DNA of 49,545 nt from JAAZMI01 sp050942615 (lineage in GTDB: Bacteria > Bacillota > Dethiobacteria > DTU022 > UBA8154). The notes under the pieces are model-generated. The model saw only the letters and a program-made list of their open reading frames with translations. It did not search any database and was not told the origin of the DNA. Every line of letters starts with the position of its first letter. Position 1 is the stretch's first letter. Shown piece after piece: positions 41,376-49,545 of this stretch. The stretch lies in contig JBMNNQ010000006.1 in assembly GCA_050942615.1 (NCBI GenBank), positions 1 to 49,545 on the forward strand, in the 5' to 3' direction. Made by a program: the position numbers and the translations under genes.

Positions 41376-41450
41376 TCCTCAGTAGCTCAACGGTAGAGCA
41401 ACCGGCTGTTAACCGGTGGGTTGCAGGTTCGAATCCTGCCTGGGGAGCCA
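41376..41450 (+). tRNA. tRNA-Asn (GTT)
   Basis: The acceptor TCCTCAG pairs with CTGGGGA, the anticodon loop CTGTTAA contains GTT, the T-arm is GCAGG-TTCGAAT-CCTGC, and CCA is encoded. Confidence 0.97.
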
Positions 41451-41458
41451 TTTTTAAT

Positions 41459-41534
41459 GGGCCCATAGCTCAATTGGCAGAGCTACCGGCTCATAACCGG
41501 TTGGTTCTAGGTTCGAGTCCTAGTGGGCCCACCA
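41459..41534 (+). tRNA. tRNA with CAT anticodon (Met, possibly Ile2)
   Basis: The acceptor GGGCCCA pairs with TGGGCCC, the anticodon loop is CTCATAA, the T-arm is CTAGG-TTCGAGT-CCTAG, and CCA is encoded. The anticodon loop and CCGG stem resemble both clostridial elongator tRNA-Met and the lysidine-modified tRNA-Ile2. It is not the initiator type. Confidence 0.9.
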
Positions 41535-41562
41535 CCATTAACCTTTTAATCTTTTAACTTTT

Positions 41563-41638
41563 GGCCCCTTCGTCTAATCGGTGAGGACACCAGCCTTTCA
41601 AGCTGGCAGCAGGGGTTCGAATCCCCTAGGGGTCACCA
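41563..41638 (+). tRNA. tRNA-Glu (TTC)
   Basis: The acceptor GGCCCCT pairs with AGGGGTC, the anticodon loop CTTTCAA contains TTC, the T-arm is AGGGG-TTCGAAT-CCCCT, and CCA is encoded. Confidence 0.97.
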
Positions 41639-41643
41639 CCAAA

Positions 41644-41718
41644 GGGCGAATAGCTCAGTGGGAGAGCACCTGCCTTACAAGCAGGGGGTCCGGTGTTCAA
41701 ATCACCGTTCGCCCACCA
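41644..41718 (+). tRNA. tRNA-Val (TAC)
   Basis: The acceptor GGGCGAA pairs with TTCGCCC, the anticodon loop CTTACAA contains TAC, the T-arm is CGGTG-TTCAAAT-CACCG, and CCA is encoded. Confidence 0.97.
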
Positions 41719-41731
41719 TATTCAAAGCACG

Positions 41732-41773
41732 ATAGCCACGGGAAGCACGAATTCCGTGGCTATTTGCTGTTTT
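41732..41773 (+). terminator. Terminator of the tRNA cluster
   Basis: ATAGCCACGG (41732-41741) pairs with CCGTGGCTAT (41754-41763), followed by TTGCTGTTTT. Confidence 0.75.
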
Positions 41774-41857
41774 GAAGGAAGGGGAAGGTGTTTCCCCCCC
41801 TTTGGTTACCCGTCAGGCAGGCATTGATGCAGTTGCATTTGAAATAAGTGGTGTAGA

Positions 41858-41886
41858 TTGTCAATTATCAGGAATTATGTTATACT
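41858..41886 (+). promoter_or_regulatory. Promoter of rpsB-tsf with long leader
   Basis: TTGTCA (41858-41863), a 17-base spacer and TATACT (41881-41886). About 100 bases of leader with GC-rich, foldable sequence (41905-41965) separate it from the rpsB start; such leaders often mediate feedback by S2, which is not shown here. Confidence 0.8.
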
Positions 41887-41992
41887 ACGTATGGCTTAAA
41901 TACGCACGCTGTGGAAGCTGCGGGGGGTGCCCGGTGGGGTTCCCGCAATAATGATACGGCGGAGGCTAAACCAGGGAGGTAGTATATATTAA

Positions 41993-42793
41993 ATGTCTAT
42001 TGTAACCATGAAACAACTGTTGGAGGCGGGGGTCCATTTTGGGCATCAGACCAGGCGTTGGAACCCCAAAATGAGGAACTTTATCTTTACAGAACGCAAT
42101 GGGATCTATATTATTGATTTACAGAAAACGGTGCGTTTGATAGATGTAGCTTATAATTTTGTCAAAAATTTGGCGTTTCAGGGCGAAAAAATCCTGTTTG
42201 TGGGCACCAAAAAACAAGCGCAGGAATCTATCGAAGAAGAGGCCTCGCGTTGTGAAATGCCTTATGTTAATCAACGTTGGCTCGGGGGCATGCTCACAAA
42301 TTTTGCTACAATCCGCAAACGCATTAACAGGCTGGAAGAACTGGAAAAAATGGAGGAAGACGGCTACTTTGAAAGCCTGCCCAAGAAAGAAGTTATCAAG
42401 CTGAATCATGAAAAGGATAAGCTGCTGAAGTTTTTGGGCGGTATACGTGATATGAAGGAACTTCCCGGGGCAGTTTATATTGTTGATCCCCGCAAGGAAA
42501 AAATAGCTGTTGCCGAGGCCCGGAAACTGGAAATCCCAATTGTCTCCATTGTAGATACGAATTGTGATCCTGATGAAATCGACTACATCATACCGGGCAA
42601 CGATGATGCAATCAGGGCCATCAGGTTGATTACTTCCAAGGTTGCGGAAGCTTCGCTGGAAGGAAAACAGGGGTTGCAGGTCGCCCAGGCGGAAGCAGAG
42701 CGGGAAGAGAAAAAAGTCGCCGCGGAAGCAGGGGCGGAGGAGTCTCCGGAAGGCCCTGCCGGCGATGCCGGAAAAGAAGCGCTTGCAGAATAA
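41993..42793 (+). CDS. rpsB: 30S ribosomal protein S2
   Basis: The 266-residue protein has VTMKQLLEAGVHFGHQTRRW, NPKMRNFIFTERNGIYIIDL and IVSIVDTNCDPDEIDYIIPG, the uS2 signatures. Its C-terminal tail (about 35 residues, rich in Glu, Ala, Gly) is longer than in Bacillus S2. It binds the head of the 30S subunit. GGGAGGT lies upstream of ATG. tsf follows. Confidence 0.98.
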   Translation: MSIVTMKQLLEAGVHFGHQTRRWNPKMRNFIFTERNGIYIIDLQKTVRLIDVAYNFVKNLAFQGEKILFVGTKKQAQESIEEEASRCEMPYVNQRWLGGMLTNFATIRKRINRLEELEKMEEDGYFESLPKKEVIKLNHEKDKLLKFLGGIRDMKELPGAVYIVDPRKEKIAVAEARKLEIPIVSIVDTNCDPDEIDYIIPGNDDAIRAIRLITSKVAEASLEGKQGLQVAQAEAEREEKKVAAEAGAEESPEGPAGDAGKEALAE

Positions 42794-42840
42794 TTTTATG
42801 TTTGGAAGTCAGTTTTCAGGAAGGAGCTGAGCAGAAAATA

Positions 42841-43449
42841 ATGATCACTGCAGAAATGGTTAAAGAACTCCGGACTTTGACAGGCGCCGGGATGATGGAC
42901 TGCAAAAAAGCCCTGGTGGAAACCGGTGGCGATAAAAAAAAGGCGCTTACTTTGTTGCGCGAAAAAGGTCTGGCCAGTGCGGCTAAAAGAGCGGGCAGGG
43001 TTGCGGCCCAGGGGGTTGTCGATGCTTACATCCATTTGGGCGGAAAAGTTGGTGTTTTGCTTGAAGTAAACTGTGAAACAGATTTTGTAGCCCGCAATGA
43101 TGAATTTAAAAGTTTTGTCAGGGATATCTGCCTCCAGGTTGCGGCCACCAATCCCCTTTATCTGGATCGCGAGGCTGTACCCGCGGCTGTTGTTGAAGAA
43201 GAAAAAGAAATTTTGCGCAATCAGGCGTTGCGGGAAGGAAAACCGGAAAAAATTGTTGAAAAAATAATCAGCGGGCGGATTGAGAAGTATTATCAGGAAA
43301 ACTGTCTTTTGGAACAACCCTTTGTTAAAGATGACAAAAAAACTATCCAGGAACTGCTTACTGAAAACAGGGCCAAGATAGGGGAAAATATTATTATCCG
43401 TCGTTTTGCCCGTTTTGAAATAGGTGAAAGTTCGGAAACGACTTCTTAA
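42841..43449 (+). CDS. tsf: Elongation factor Ts
   Basis: The 202-residue protein has the N-terminal UBA-like domain (MVKELRTLTGAGMMDCKKAL) and core motifs VGVLLEVNCETDFVARNDEF and QPFVKDD. It is the short form of EF-Ts, the nucleotide exchange factor for EF-Tu. ATG at 42841; AAGGAG lies somewhat far upstream. The usual next genes pyrH and frr are not here; a terminator and a convergent two-component system follow. Confidence 0.95.
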   Translation: MITAEMVKELRTLTGAGMMDCKKALVETGGDKKKALTLLREKGLASAAKRAGRVAAQGVVDAYIHLGGKVGVLLEVNCETDFVARNDEFKSFVRDICLQVAATNPLYLDREAVPAAVVEEEKEILRNQALREGKPEKIVEKIISGRIEKYYQENCLLEQPFVKDDKKTIQELLTENRAKIGENIIIRRFARFEIGESSETTS

Positions 43450-43496
43450 TTTAATTTCTTATATTAAATTAAGATAAAGTGGTTTCAAACAGTAAT

Positions 43497-43527
43497 AAAA
43501 GAACACTTGCAAGGGTGTTCTTTTTTT
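43497..43527. terminator. Bidirectional terminator between tsf and the response regulator
   Basis: AAAAGAACAC and GTGTTCTTTT arms flank a short loop and continue into a T-run on the plus strand and an A-run that reads as T on the minus strand. It ends tsf and the convergent regulator gene. Confidence 0.85.
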
Positions 43528-44233
43528 AATCCCGCCCCATAATTTTAAAGTCGTAAAAAAGGACACTGTCCGGATTTTGGCTTAATTTCATGGCCTGGGT
43601 AATGGCTTGTGTTCTGTTTTTAACACCGAATTTGCGAAAAATATTACGGAGGTGGGTTTTTACAGTATCCACCGCCAGGTTGGTGGCTGACGAAATTTCT
43701 TTGTTGGTCAGCCCCTTCACCAGGTGTTGCAGAATTTCCTGTTCGCGGGGTGTCAGTTCTTCTATGTTTTCCCGGAGCGGGGCTTTTCTTTTTTCAGCAA
43801 CTTTTTTGCTCAGGCGGGTGTAGTCATCAACAATTTGGTGAAAAATTGATTGATCGATGACGGTTTCACCGTTAAAAACACGTTTGATGGTTTCAATCAA
43901 TTTTTCCCGGGAAACATGCTTTAAAATATAACCGGCAGCGCCTGATTGCAAAGCCTGACGGATGGATTCCGTGTCTTCAAAGACAGTTAAAAAAATGATT
44001 TTAAGCTGAGGCTTCAGTAACAATATTTCCTTCGTTGTTTCAATCCCGTTTTTTCCTTTCATTTTAATATCCATCAGGATGATATCAGGTTCTTGTTCTA
44101 TTGCGGCCTGGATGGCCTCCTCACTGTTACTGCAGCTGTTAAGCAGGGTAATTTCCTCACAGTCGGATAACATGGCAGCCAAACCTTCCCTCACCATGGG
44201 GTGGTCGTCTACAACCAATAGCTTAATGGTCAC
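43526..44233 (-). CDS. NarL/FixJ-family response regulator
   Basis: The 235-residue regulator has a receiver domain (IKLLVVDDHPMVREGLAAML; phospho-acceptor Asp in DIILMDIKMKG; Lys in AAGYILKHVS) and a LuxR-type HTH (LTPREQEILQHLVKGLTNKE, NLAVDTVKTHLRNIFRKFGV). It acts as a DNA-binding regulator under the kinase encoded 29 bases upstream. GTG at 44233 is chosen because GGAGG lies seven bases before it. A longer frame to 44329 has no signal and would overlap the kinase stop region. Confidence 0.93.
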   Translation of the reverse strand: MTIKLLVVDDHPMVREGLAAMLSDCEEITLLNSCSNSEEAIQAAIEQEPDIILMDIKMKGKNGIETTKEILLLKPQLKIIFLTVFEDTESIRQALQSGAAGYILKHVSREKLIETIKRVFNGETVIDQSIFHQIVDDYTRLSKKVAEKRKAPLRENIEELTPREQEILQHLVKGLTNKEISSATNLAVDTVKTHLRNIFRKFGVKNRTQAITQAMKLSQNPDSVLFYDFKIMGRD

Positions 44234-44262
44234 CGTAAGCCTCCTTTCCCCAGGCAGTGAAG

Positions 44263-46029
44263 TCAGCTTTCCAGGGGAATTTTTACAGTAATATGCGTAC
44301 CTTTGGCGGGCTGTGAATCTATGACACATGAACCGCCCAATAAAAGTGCCCGTTCCTGAATACTGGCCAGGCCCAAGCGGTTATGGGCCGGGCCTACGGC
44401 CAGTAGAGCCATGTCCAGGCCTGTCCCGTTGTCCGCGACCTCTAAGGTTGCTTCATCTGCGGTAATTTCAAGCCTAACTTTTACCTGCGTGGCCTGCGCG
44501 TGCTTGATCACGTTGGTAAGTGCTTCCTGCAATATTCTGAAAAGAGTAACTTCAATTTTTGATGCCAACCGCCTGCCTTCCCCGCCGGTAACAATTTCAA
44601 TAGGCAGGTTATGTTTTTCCTGCAGATTGTGAACATAATATTCTACGGCCGGTACCAGGCCATAGTTATCCAAAATCAAGGGGCGGAGATCATAAAGAAT
44701 GCGCCGGATGTCCTGAATCTGCCCGCTCAGGAGTTTGGTGAGCTCGGCGATCTCTGTATACCATTTTTCAGGATCGGTTTCCGGAACCGGTTTGATCCGC
44801 TGCAGGCGGTACCAGATGGCAATCAGGGACTGAATGATACCATCGTGCAGGTCAGCAGCCAGGCGTTTGCGCTCATCCTCCTGGGCTGTAATGGCCTTGT
44901 TAACCAACTGGTGTAAAAGTTGTTCCTTTTGTTCCAGTTTTTCTATTAACCGGGCGTTTTCCATGGCAATCGCCGTAGCCCGGGTAATGGCAAAAATGAT
45001 TTCATTTTCTTCGGCGTCAAAACCTGCGGCCTCCTTGGGCCGATCTACCTGCATGATCCCGATTGTTTTGCCTTCGACCAGAATAGGGGCCAACACCAGC
45101 CAGCCATAGTCAAAATTTTTAATAATTTCAGGTGTAAGCAAAAGGTGCATGTTTTGCGGTGTAACAGAAACCGGTTGCCTGGTTTCAATTACACGGGTGA
45201 TAGCCGGAAAGGGCCTGGTTCCGCGCAGCGCTTTAAATTTTTTCCGCAGTTCCGGATCATAACTGCCGACAGCCACAGCCGGAATGAGGGTCTGATCTCC
45301 CTTATCCAGTAGGTAGATGCAGCTTTTGGCAGAAAAAAGATCTGCAGTCAGCTGGGCTACAACATGCAAAACCTGCCGGATGTCCAGGGTGGAGCTGATT
45401 GTATTGACCATTTCCATCCAAACCGCCAATTTCTTGAAATGGGGCCCCTTATGGTTTTCAAATAAGGACTCCTGAATAGTGTCCGCGATATGCCGGCCCA
45501 AGGAAACAGCCTTGACAAGCATATATTGGGCATTTTGCAGATCAGTGTTGAAAATGCCGATTTCCATGGTGCCCACCGGTTTGCCGGCTCTTAATATTAC
45601 AGGCAGGGTGGTGGTGAGCACCGGATTAAAGGGTTCCAGCATTTTTTGCTTTTTATTGTTTTTTGCAGCAGCAAGGTAATTGCAGAGCTGCTGCCGGCGT
45701 TCTGATTTTATTTTGTTTTGGGGAGCTTGTTTTTCTTTGGCAGCTTCCCACCAGACAGGGGGGCGGCCCTCTCTCACCAGAAAAAAGCCGGCCTGCCCAA
45801 AATCAAAGTAATCTACAGAATTTTGTAAAATGCGCTGCAGGGATGTTTTCAGTTTTTTATTGACATTAAAGGTGGGATTGACCCTGCAGACCAGGATCAG
45901 CTCTGCCTTAGTGTTTAACCCGGAAGAAAACATAATGTTTTTTGCACCCTTTTTGCAGGCCTCTTTCTTAAAATTATATATCTTATCTGTTTTCAGGTCA
46001 ATATTTGTTTGTTCGCTGGGTTGGTCCAA
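44263..46029 (-). CDS. Soluble GAF-domain histidine kinase (NarL-type partner)
   Basis: The product is up to 588 residues with no membrane segment, so it is a cytoplasmic sensor. A GAF domain is visible at about residues 205-375 (ISSTLDIRQVLHVVAQLTAD, IGIMQVDRPKEAAGFDAEEN). HisKA_3 has its phospho-His in ERKRLAADLHDGIIQSLIAI (near 395-410), and HATPase has EALTNVIKHAQATQVKVRLE, VADNGTGLDM and LGLASIQERALLLGG. The N-terminal 200 residues are not recognised and hold no clear sensor motif. The start may instead be ATG at 45933 (MFSSGLNTKAELILV). It precedes its regulator in the same operon. Confidence 0.9.
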   Translation of the reverse strand: MDQPSEQTNIDLKTDKIYNFKKEACKKGAKNIMFSSGLNTKAELILVCRVNPTFNVNKKLKTSLQRILQNSVDYFDFGQAGFFLVREGRPPVWWEAAKEKQAPQNKIKSERRQQLCNYLAAAKNNKKQKMLEPFNPVLTTTLPVILRAGKPVGTMEIGIFNTDLQNAQYMLVKAVSLGRHIADTIQESLFENHKGPHFKKLAVWMEMVNTISSTLDIRQVLHVVAQLTADLFSAKSCIYLLDKGDQTLIPAVAVGSYDPELRKKFKALRGTRPFPAITRVIETRQPVSVTPQNMHLLLTPEIIKNFDYGWLVLAPILVEGKTIGIMQVDRPKEAAGFDAEENEIIFAITRATAIAMENARLIEKLEQKEQLLHQLVNKAITAQEDERKRLAADLHDGIIQSLIAIWYRLQRIKPVPETDPEKWYTEIAELTKLLSGQIQDIRRILYDLRPLILDNYGLVPAVEYYVHNLQEKHNLPIEIVTGGEGRRLASKIEVTLFRILQEALTNVIKHAQATQVKVRLEITADEATLEVADNGTGLDMALLAVGPAHNRLGLASIQERALLLGGSCVIDSQPAKGTHITVKIPLES

Positions 46030-46209
46030 AAGGGTTAATCCCTAATTCACTCTTTTTTAAACTTGCTTCCATGCTTTCAAGCGATTTGTTTCCAGGTCTT
46101 AATTTATTAAAATTATAATAGAGTCTTTGTTGAAAAATATTTTTAAAACCGGAAAAACTACCTGCCCGGCGATTTTCAGTATATAACCACTTGCTTGCAG
46201 GCGGGAGCG

Positions 46210-47010
46210 ATGTTTGGAATGCTTAATTTTGAAGGTAAAAAATACTTGCCCGGTAAGAGTTTTCAATGGCGTGGCAACGCCGGTGATCTAGTTTTTGGCC
46301 TGGATGAAGAGCAGATCAGGTTTTTTAAGGATATTTTGGATAAGCATGCCATTCAGAGGGTGTTGGACGTTTTTTGCGGGAATGGTGAACTGGCTGTTTT
46401 AATAGCCCAATGGGACAGGGATGTTACTGTCTTTGTCTCTGAACCGCCGCTTATCAAGGAAATTAATTATAAAAGTATCCAGGCGGGTGTACGGCTGGGG
46501 ATTTGCCTGGGGGATATGCGGGATATATCCGCCCTTTACAGGGAACAATGCGGTTTAATTGTCTGTTTACAGAATTCCTTGTCCTGTCTCTTAAGTAAAG
46601 AAGATATCTGTGGCACGCTTGCTCAGATGTATTTAAAACTGGAGCCGGGCGGTATCCTGGTTATGCATACGCTAAATTATGATTACCTGTTAAAGGGTGA
46701 TCTTTGTCCCGTGCCGGTCCTGGAAAGACAGCATCCGGGTTTGGATGTTAAGCTGTGGTTAAAACCGGGGCCGGAAAAAGAGAAGGCCAGGCTGGTCCTC
46801 AAAGTTGTTCCGGCCGGTGACAAAAACGGGGCTTGTCCGGGGCTGGGGGAAGAGATAGTGGTCCCGGTGCTTCCTCTTTTTAAAAAAGAACTAGATTTAT
46901 GGTTGGCGGAATTAGGCTTTAAAAAAATAAAAAGTTACGGTTGTTTTGCTTGTAAAACAGCTTTAAGCAACAGCTGCCACCGAATTACAGTGGCCTCCCG
47001 GCCGGGTTAG
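46210..47010 (+). CDS. Class I SAM-dependent methyltransferase
   Basis: The 266-residue protein has the SAM motif I IQRVLDVFCGNGELAVLIAQ near residue 55, then a post-I region (VSEPPLIKEINYKSIQ) and LKLEPGGILVMHTLNYDYLL in motif III position. The substrate cannot be told. ATG at 46210 has GGGAG close by; ATG at 46219 is also possible. It is divergent from the histidine kinase gene across 180 bases without another feature. Confidence 0.75.
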   Translation: MFGMLNFEGKKYLPGKSFQWRGNAGDLVFGLDEEQIRFFKDILDKHAIQRVLDVFCGNGELAVLIAQWDRDVTVFVSEPPLIKEINYKSIQAGVRLGICLGDMRDISALYREQCGLIVCLQNSLSCLLSKEDICGTLAQMYLKLEPGGILVMHTLNYDYLLKGDLCPVPVLERQHPGLDVKLWLKPGPEKEKARLVLKVVPAGDKNGACPGLGEEIVVPVLPLFKKELDLWLAELGFKKIKSYGCFACKTALSNSCHRITVASRPG

Positions 47011-47170
47011 GCCCACCGGGCTTTAAGTAGCAGGGCTGCAGTTTCCCTGACGGGCCGGCCGGCTTCCGGGACATTTTTTTTAGCGTTTTAGGCCGGAAAG
47101 CATGATAATATTTTTGCGGGGTTTAATTTGCAGAAGGCACCAGGAATTCAATTTTAAGGGAGTTGGTTTC

Positions 47171-48004
47171 ATGGGTATTCCCATTATTGATGCGCATATT
47201 CACATGATGTATTTTGAGAAACAGACGCCGGGCGCTTTAGATTGGGTTAAAAGCTTTTATGGCGAGGAAAATTTTCAGGATTTTTATGATAAAATGTGTG
47301 ATCCCGACCATTTTGTCGCATATCTGCGTGCAAACGGGGTTGACTACGGCTTTATTTTTGCAGAGCTATGCCCGGCGGTTACAGGCATTTGTTCTAACGA
47401 AAGTGTTTTGGAGTTTTGTGCCGGCCGGGAGGCGCTGATCCCGATCGCCAGTATCAACCCTCATCTGACCGTGAATTTAGATCAGGAGCTGAGCCGTCTG
47501 GTGAAGGCGGGTTTTCGCGGTTTAAAAATGCTGCCTACCTACCAGTTTTATTATCCGCATGAAACCCGTTTATACCCCCTTTATGCCCGGGCGCAGGAAT
47601 TGCAGATACCGGTGTTGTTTCATACCGGATCATCCATTTTCCATGGTACGCGGTTGAAATATGGTGATCCCCTCTTTTTTGACGATATTGCTGTTGATTT
47701 TCCGGACTTAAAAATTGTCCTGGTGCACGGCGGGAGGGGTTTCTGGTATGATCGGGCCTTATTTTTAGCACGCCTGCACCCCAATATATATCTGGAGATT
47801 GCAGGTTTGCCGCCTCAAAACCTGCTGCAATATTTTCCCGAGCTGGATAAAATAACTGATAAGGTAATTTTTGGCTCTGATTGGCCGGGGGTGCCCAGTA
47901 TAAAGAAGAATATAGAAATTATAAAGCAGTTGCCCTTTGGTGCGGAGGCCATTGACAACATTTTAGGCGGCAATGCTGCAAAACTGATCAATTTAACCTT
48001 TTAA
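47171..48004 (+). CDS. Amidohydrolase (Amidohydro_2 family, metal-dependent)
   Basis: The 277-residue TIM-barrel hydrolase has the N-terminal metal motif IIDAHIHMMY, FRGLKMLPTYQFYYPH, LFHTGSSIF and LVHGGRGFW. The catalytic Asp is in VIFGSDWPGVPS. The family includes decarboxylases and hydrolases of the ACMSD group; the substrate is not known. ATG at 47171 is chosen because AAGGGAG lies before it. It is the last intact gene before the IS element. Confidence 0.85.
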   Translation: MGIPIIDAHIHMMYFEKQTPGALDWVKSFYGEENFQDFYDKMCDPDHFVAYLRANGVDYGFIFAELCPAVTGICSNESVLEFCAGREALIPIASINPHLTVNLDQELSRLVKAGFRGLKMLPTYQFYYPHETRLYPLYARAQELQIPVLFHTGSSIFHGTRLKYGDPLFFDDIAVDFPDLKIVLVHGGRGFWYDRALFLARLHPNIYLEIAGLPPQNLLQYFPELDKITDKVIFGSDWPGVPSIKKNIEIIKQLPFGAEAIDNILGGNAAKLINLTF

Positions 48005-48020
48005 TCTGATCAGCCTGACC

Positions 48021-49303
48021 TGTCCCCAATAAAGTGGACACACCTAAGTGCGAATAACTGCCTTTACCGCATTATTTCGTGGGCCCTGCCCACACCAGCT
48101 CTCGCCGAGGGGCAGCCCGCCATGTTTACTTGTTGGGCAGTCAACAGGGTAAGCCGGTGTGGGCCGTCAAGGGTAAAGCTTTGCCCGGCTTTGCCGGCCC
48201 TTGACTGCCGTTAGATCCGAGCTTTTTCTTGAAAATAACGTTGCTTAAATTCTACTGGCGTTAAGTAGCCAAGGCTGGCATGGTTGCGTAAGCGATTGTA
48301 AAATACTTCAACATATTCAAAAATGGCTTACCTGGCTGCTGCCCTGGTTTCATAATGGTTAGGATAAACCAATTCAGTTTTTATGGTGATGAATGAACCC
48401 GGCTCTTGGACGATGCCTTTGGATTGCCTGCTGCATGGTTTTAATGGCCAGTTCTTTGGTTATGCTACTACCCATGGCTTTGTCGACGACTTCTTTGTTG
48501 AACAGGTCTTTGACGGCTGCAAGGTAAAGCCAGCCTTCACCTGTGTCAATGTAGCTGGTGTCTGAAACTTATACTTCCTTGGGGTTTGAAACGTTAAAAT
48601 TTTGTTGTAACAGGTTGTCCGCTACCGGTAGGTTATGCTTGGAATTTGTAGTTGCTTTATACTTACGGGGCCGTATGGAACGAATGCCATGAGCTTTCAT
48701 AAGCCGATGAACCCTGTTTATACCGCAACCAAACCATTCTTTAATGTCAGTATGGATTTTTCGGACGCCGTAGATCTTGCGGCTTTTTACATGGCTTTTC
48801 AGAATTGCTTTTAAAATTTCTGCATCTTTTTATGTCGTTTACTGGGGGGCCGTTTCCCCCAATCGTAGTAGCCGCTTCTTGATATTTCAAACAGGCTGCA
48901 CATCTTCTCCACTGGAAAATTGAAGCGGTGTTTTTCTATAAATGGAAAGGCTATTTGCGGGGTTTTGCGAAGATGGCAGCAGCTTTTTTTAAAATGGTCA
49001 CCGTCTCTTCCAGGTCGGCAACCCTTCGGTTTGCAGCCTTTAGTTTAGTTTCAAGTTCAGCAATACGATTTTTTTAGGTGTTGTTTTTTGTATCATTATA
49101 TTTTTTGATCTATCGATAGAGTGTTTGGGGGTTGACTCCAAGATCTTCTGCCACACTGGGCACCGACCGCCCATTGGAAAGCGCTAGGTGGATAGCATCT
49201 TCTTTAAATTCTGGACTGTACCTTTTCCCGCGATTGCCCATTTAAGGACACCTCCATTGAAATTATTTTATCTCACTTTGGTGTGTCCGCCAAACCGGGT
49301 ACA
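48021..49303 (-). mobile_element. IS3-family insertion sequence, inactivated
   Basis: The element is 1,283 bp. Its ends are imperfect inverted repeats TGTCCCC...GTGGACACACC at 48021 and, on the minus strand, TGTACCC...GCGGACACACC at 49303. OrfA starts at about 49242 (MGNRGKRYSPEFKEDAIHLA) but has two in-frame stops. OrfB (YDWGKRPPSKRHKK..., PKEV-stop-VSDTSYIDTGEGWLYLA) has further stops and frameshifts, and an internal deletion removes the HSDRG and catalytic Glu segment. No target-site duplication is seen. The copy at 3486-3908 keeps the part lost here. Confidence 0.9.
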
Positions 49304-49346
49304 ATTCAGCCCCGGGTTTTTTGCGGGTTAGTATACCTACATACTT

Positions 49347-49381
49347 GATAGCACGGGATTAACCAACCTTCCCGTGCTATC
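49347..49381. terminator. Hairpin downstream of the IS element
   Basis: GATAGCACGGG (49347-49357) pairs perfectly with CCCGTGCTATC (49371-49381) across a 13-base loop. A second small inverted repeat, CTACAT/ATGTAG, lies at 49425-49442. Nothing else is recognised in 49304-49545. Confidence 0.45.
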
Positions 49382-49545
49382 TTAACTTAGGGCTTCCTGC
49401 ACAACCCCCGAATCTATATAATTACTACATTCAGCTATGTAGGGCCGATTATATGGGGCAGGTTTGGATAATCGAAGGATTTAATTTTTTATGAGATATT
49501 ATACTTCTCAAGCTTATCATAAAATGCACTCCTACTAATACAAAG

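Noticed and set aside
48383..48565. 60-codon plus-strand frame
   Set aside because: It is antisense to the IS3 transposase remnant.

Overview
The window looks like the chromosome of an anaerobic, spore-forming Firmicute of class Clostridia, most like the Peptococcaceae/Desulfotomaculum group. Three things point there. The long plus-strand block follows the Bacillus/Clostridium order rpsU - nfeD - floA - yqfC - yqfD - phoH - pgpH - ybeY - dgkA - cdd - era - recO - glyQ - glyS - ppsR - ... - dgt - dnaG - rpoD. Sporulation genes (yqfC, yqfD, a DacF/DacB-like carboxypeptidase) are present. There is also an oxygen-sensitive double-cubane reductase with its ATP-dependent activator. TTG and GTG starts are common and are usually marked by good Shine-Dalgarno sequences. 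The genus is an inference.

Layout. Positions 1-5,700 are accessory DNA. They hold a minus-strand cassette (DUF1659, DUF2922, a YvrJ-like small membrane protein and an endolysin-like amidase), a minus-strand lipoprotein, an AbrB/RelE-type toxin-antitoxin pair with promoter and operator, and remains of IS3, IS200/IS605-like, TniA/TniB-like and Rpn-like elements. Positions 5,700-9,500 hold a redox cluster: cysteine desulfurase, DUF3343 and double-cubane reductase on the minus strand, with the activase divergent on the plus strand. Positions 9,500-13,500 hold an Rpn-like fragment, a phosphodiesterase, a geranylgeranyl-reductase-type flavoprotein, a small-multidrug-export family membrane protein and a VanZ-like protein. 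A relic of a TnpB gene comes next, then a membrane-anchored sugar-nucleotide dehydratase.

Positions 15,700-35,000 are a nearly unbroken plus-strand housekeeping run covering translation (rpsU, ybeY, glyQS behind a T-box), membrane and envelope functions (nfeD, floA, dgkA, pgpH), sporulation, GTPase and repair genes (era, recO), and the ppsR-ppdK pair in which a regulator overlaps its target enzyme. A minus-strand D,D-carboxypeptidase, a flavoprotein and dgt lead to the dnaG-rpoD pair. Then come four tRNAs (Asn, CAU-anticodon Met or Ile2, Glu, Val) between a consensus promoter and a terminator, followed by rpsB-tsf.

The last 6 kb contain a convergent soluble GAF histidine kinase/NarL-type regulator pair, a methyltransferase and an amidohydrolase. 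An inactivated IS3-family element follows; its relatives lie near the left end of the window.

The most unusual material is the small-protein/amidase cassette at 275-2001 with its structured leader, the double-cubane cluster, the stand-alone C-terminal Rpn-like ORF, and short repeats placed at gene borders, especially a 13-bp tandem array that begins in the nfeD stop codon. No CRISPR array, rRNA or replication origin was seen.
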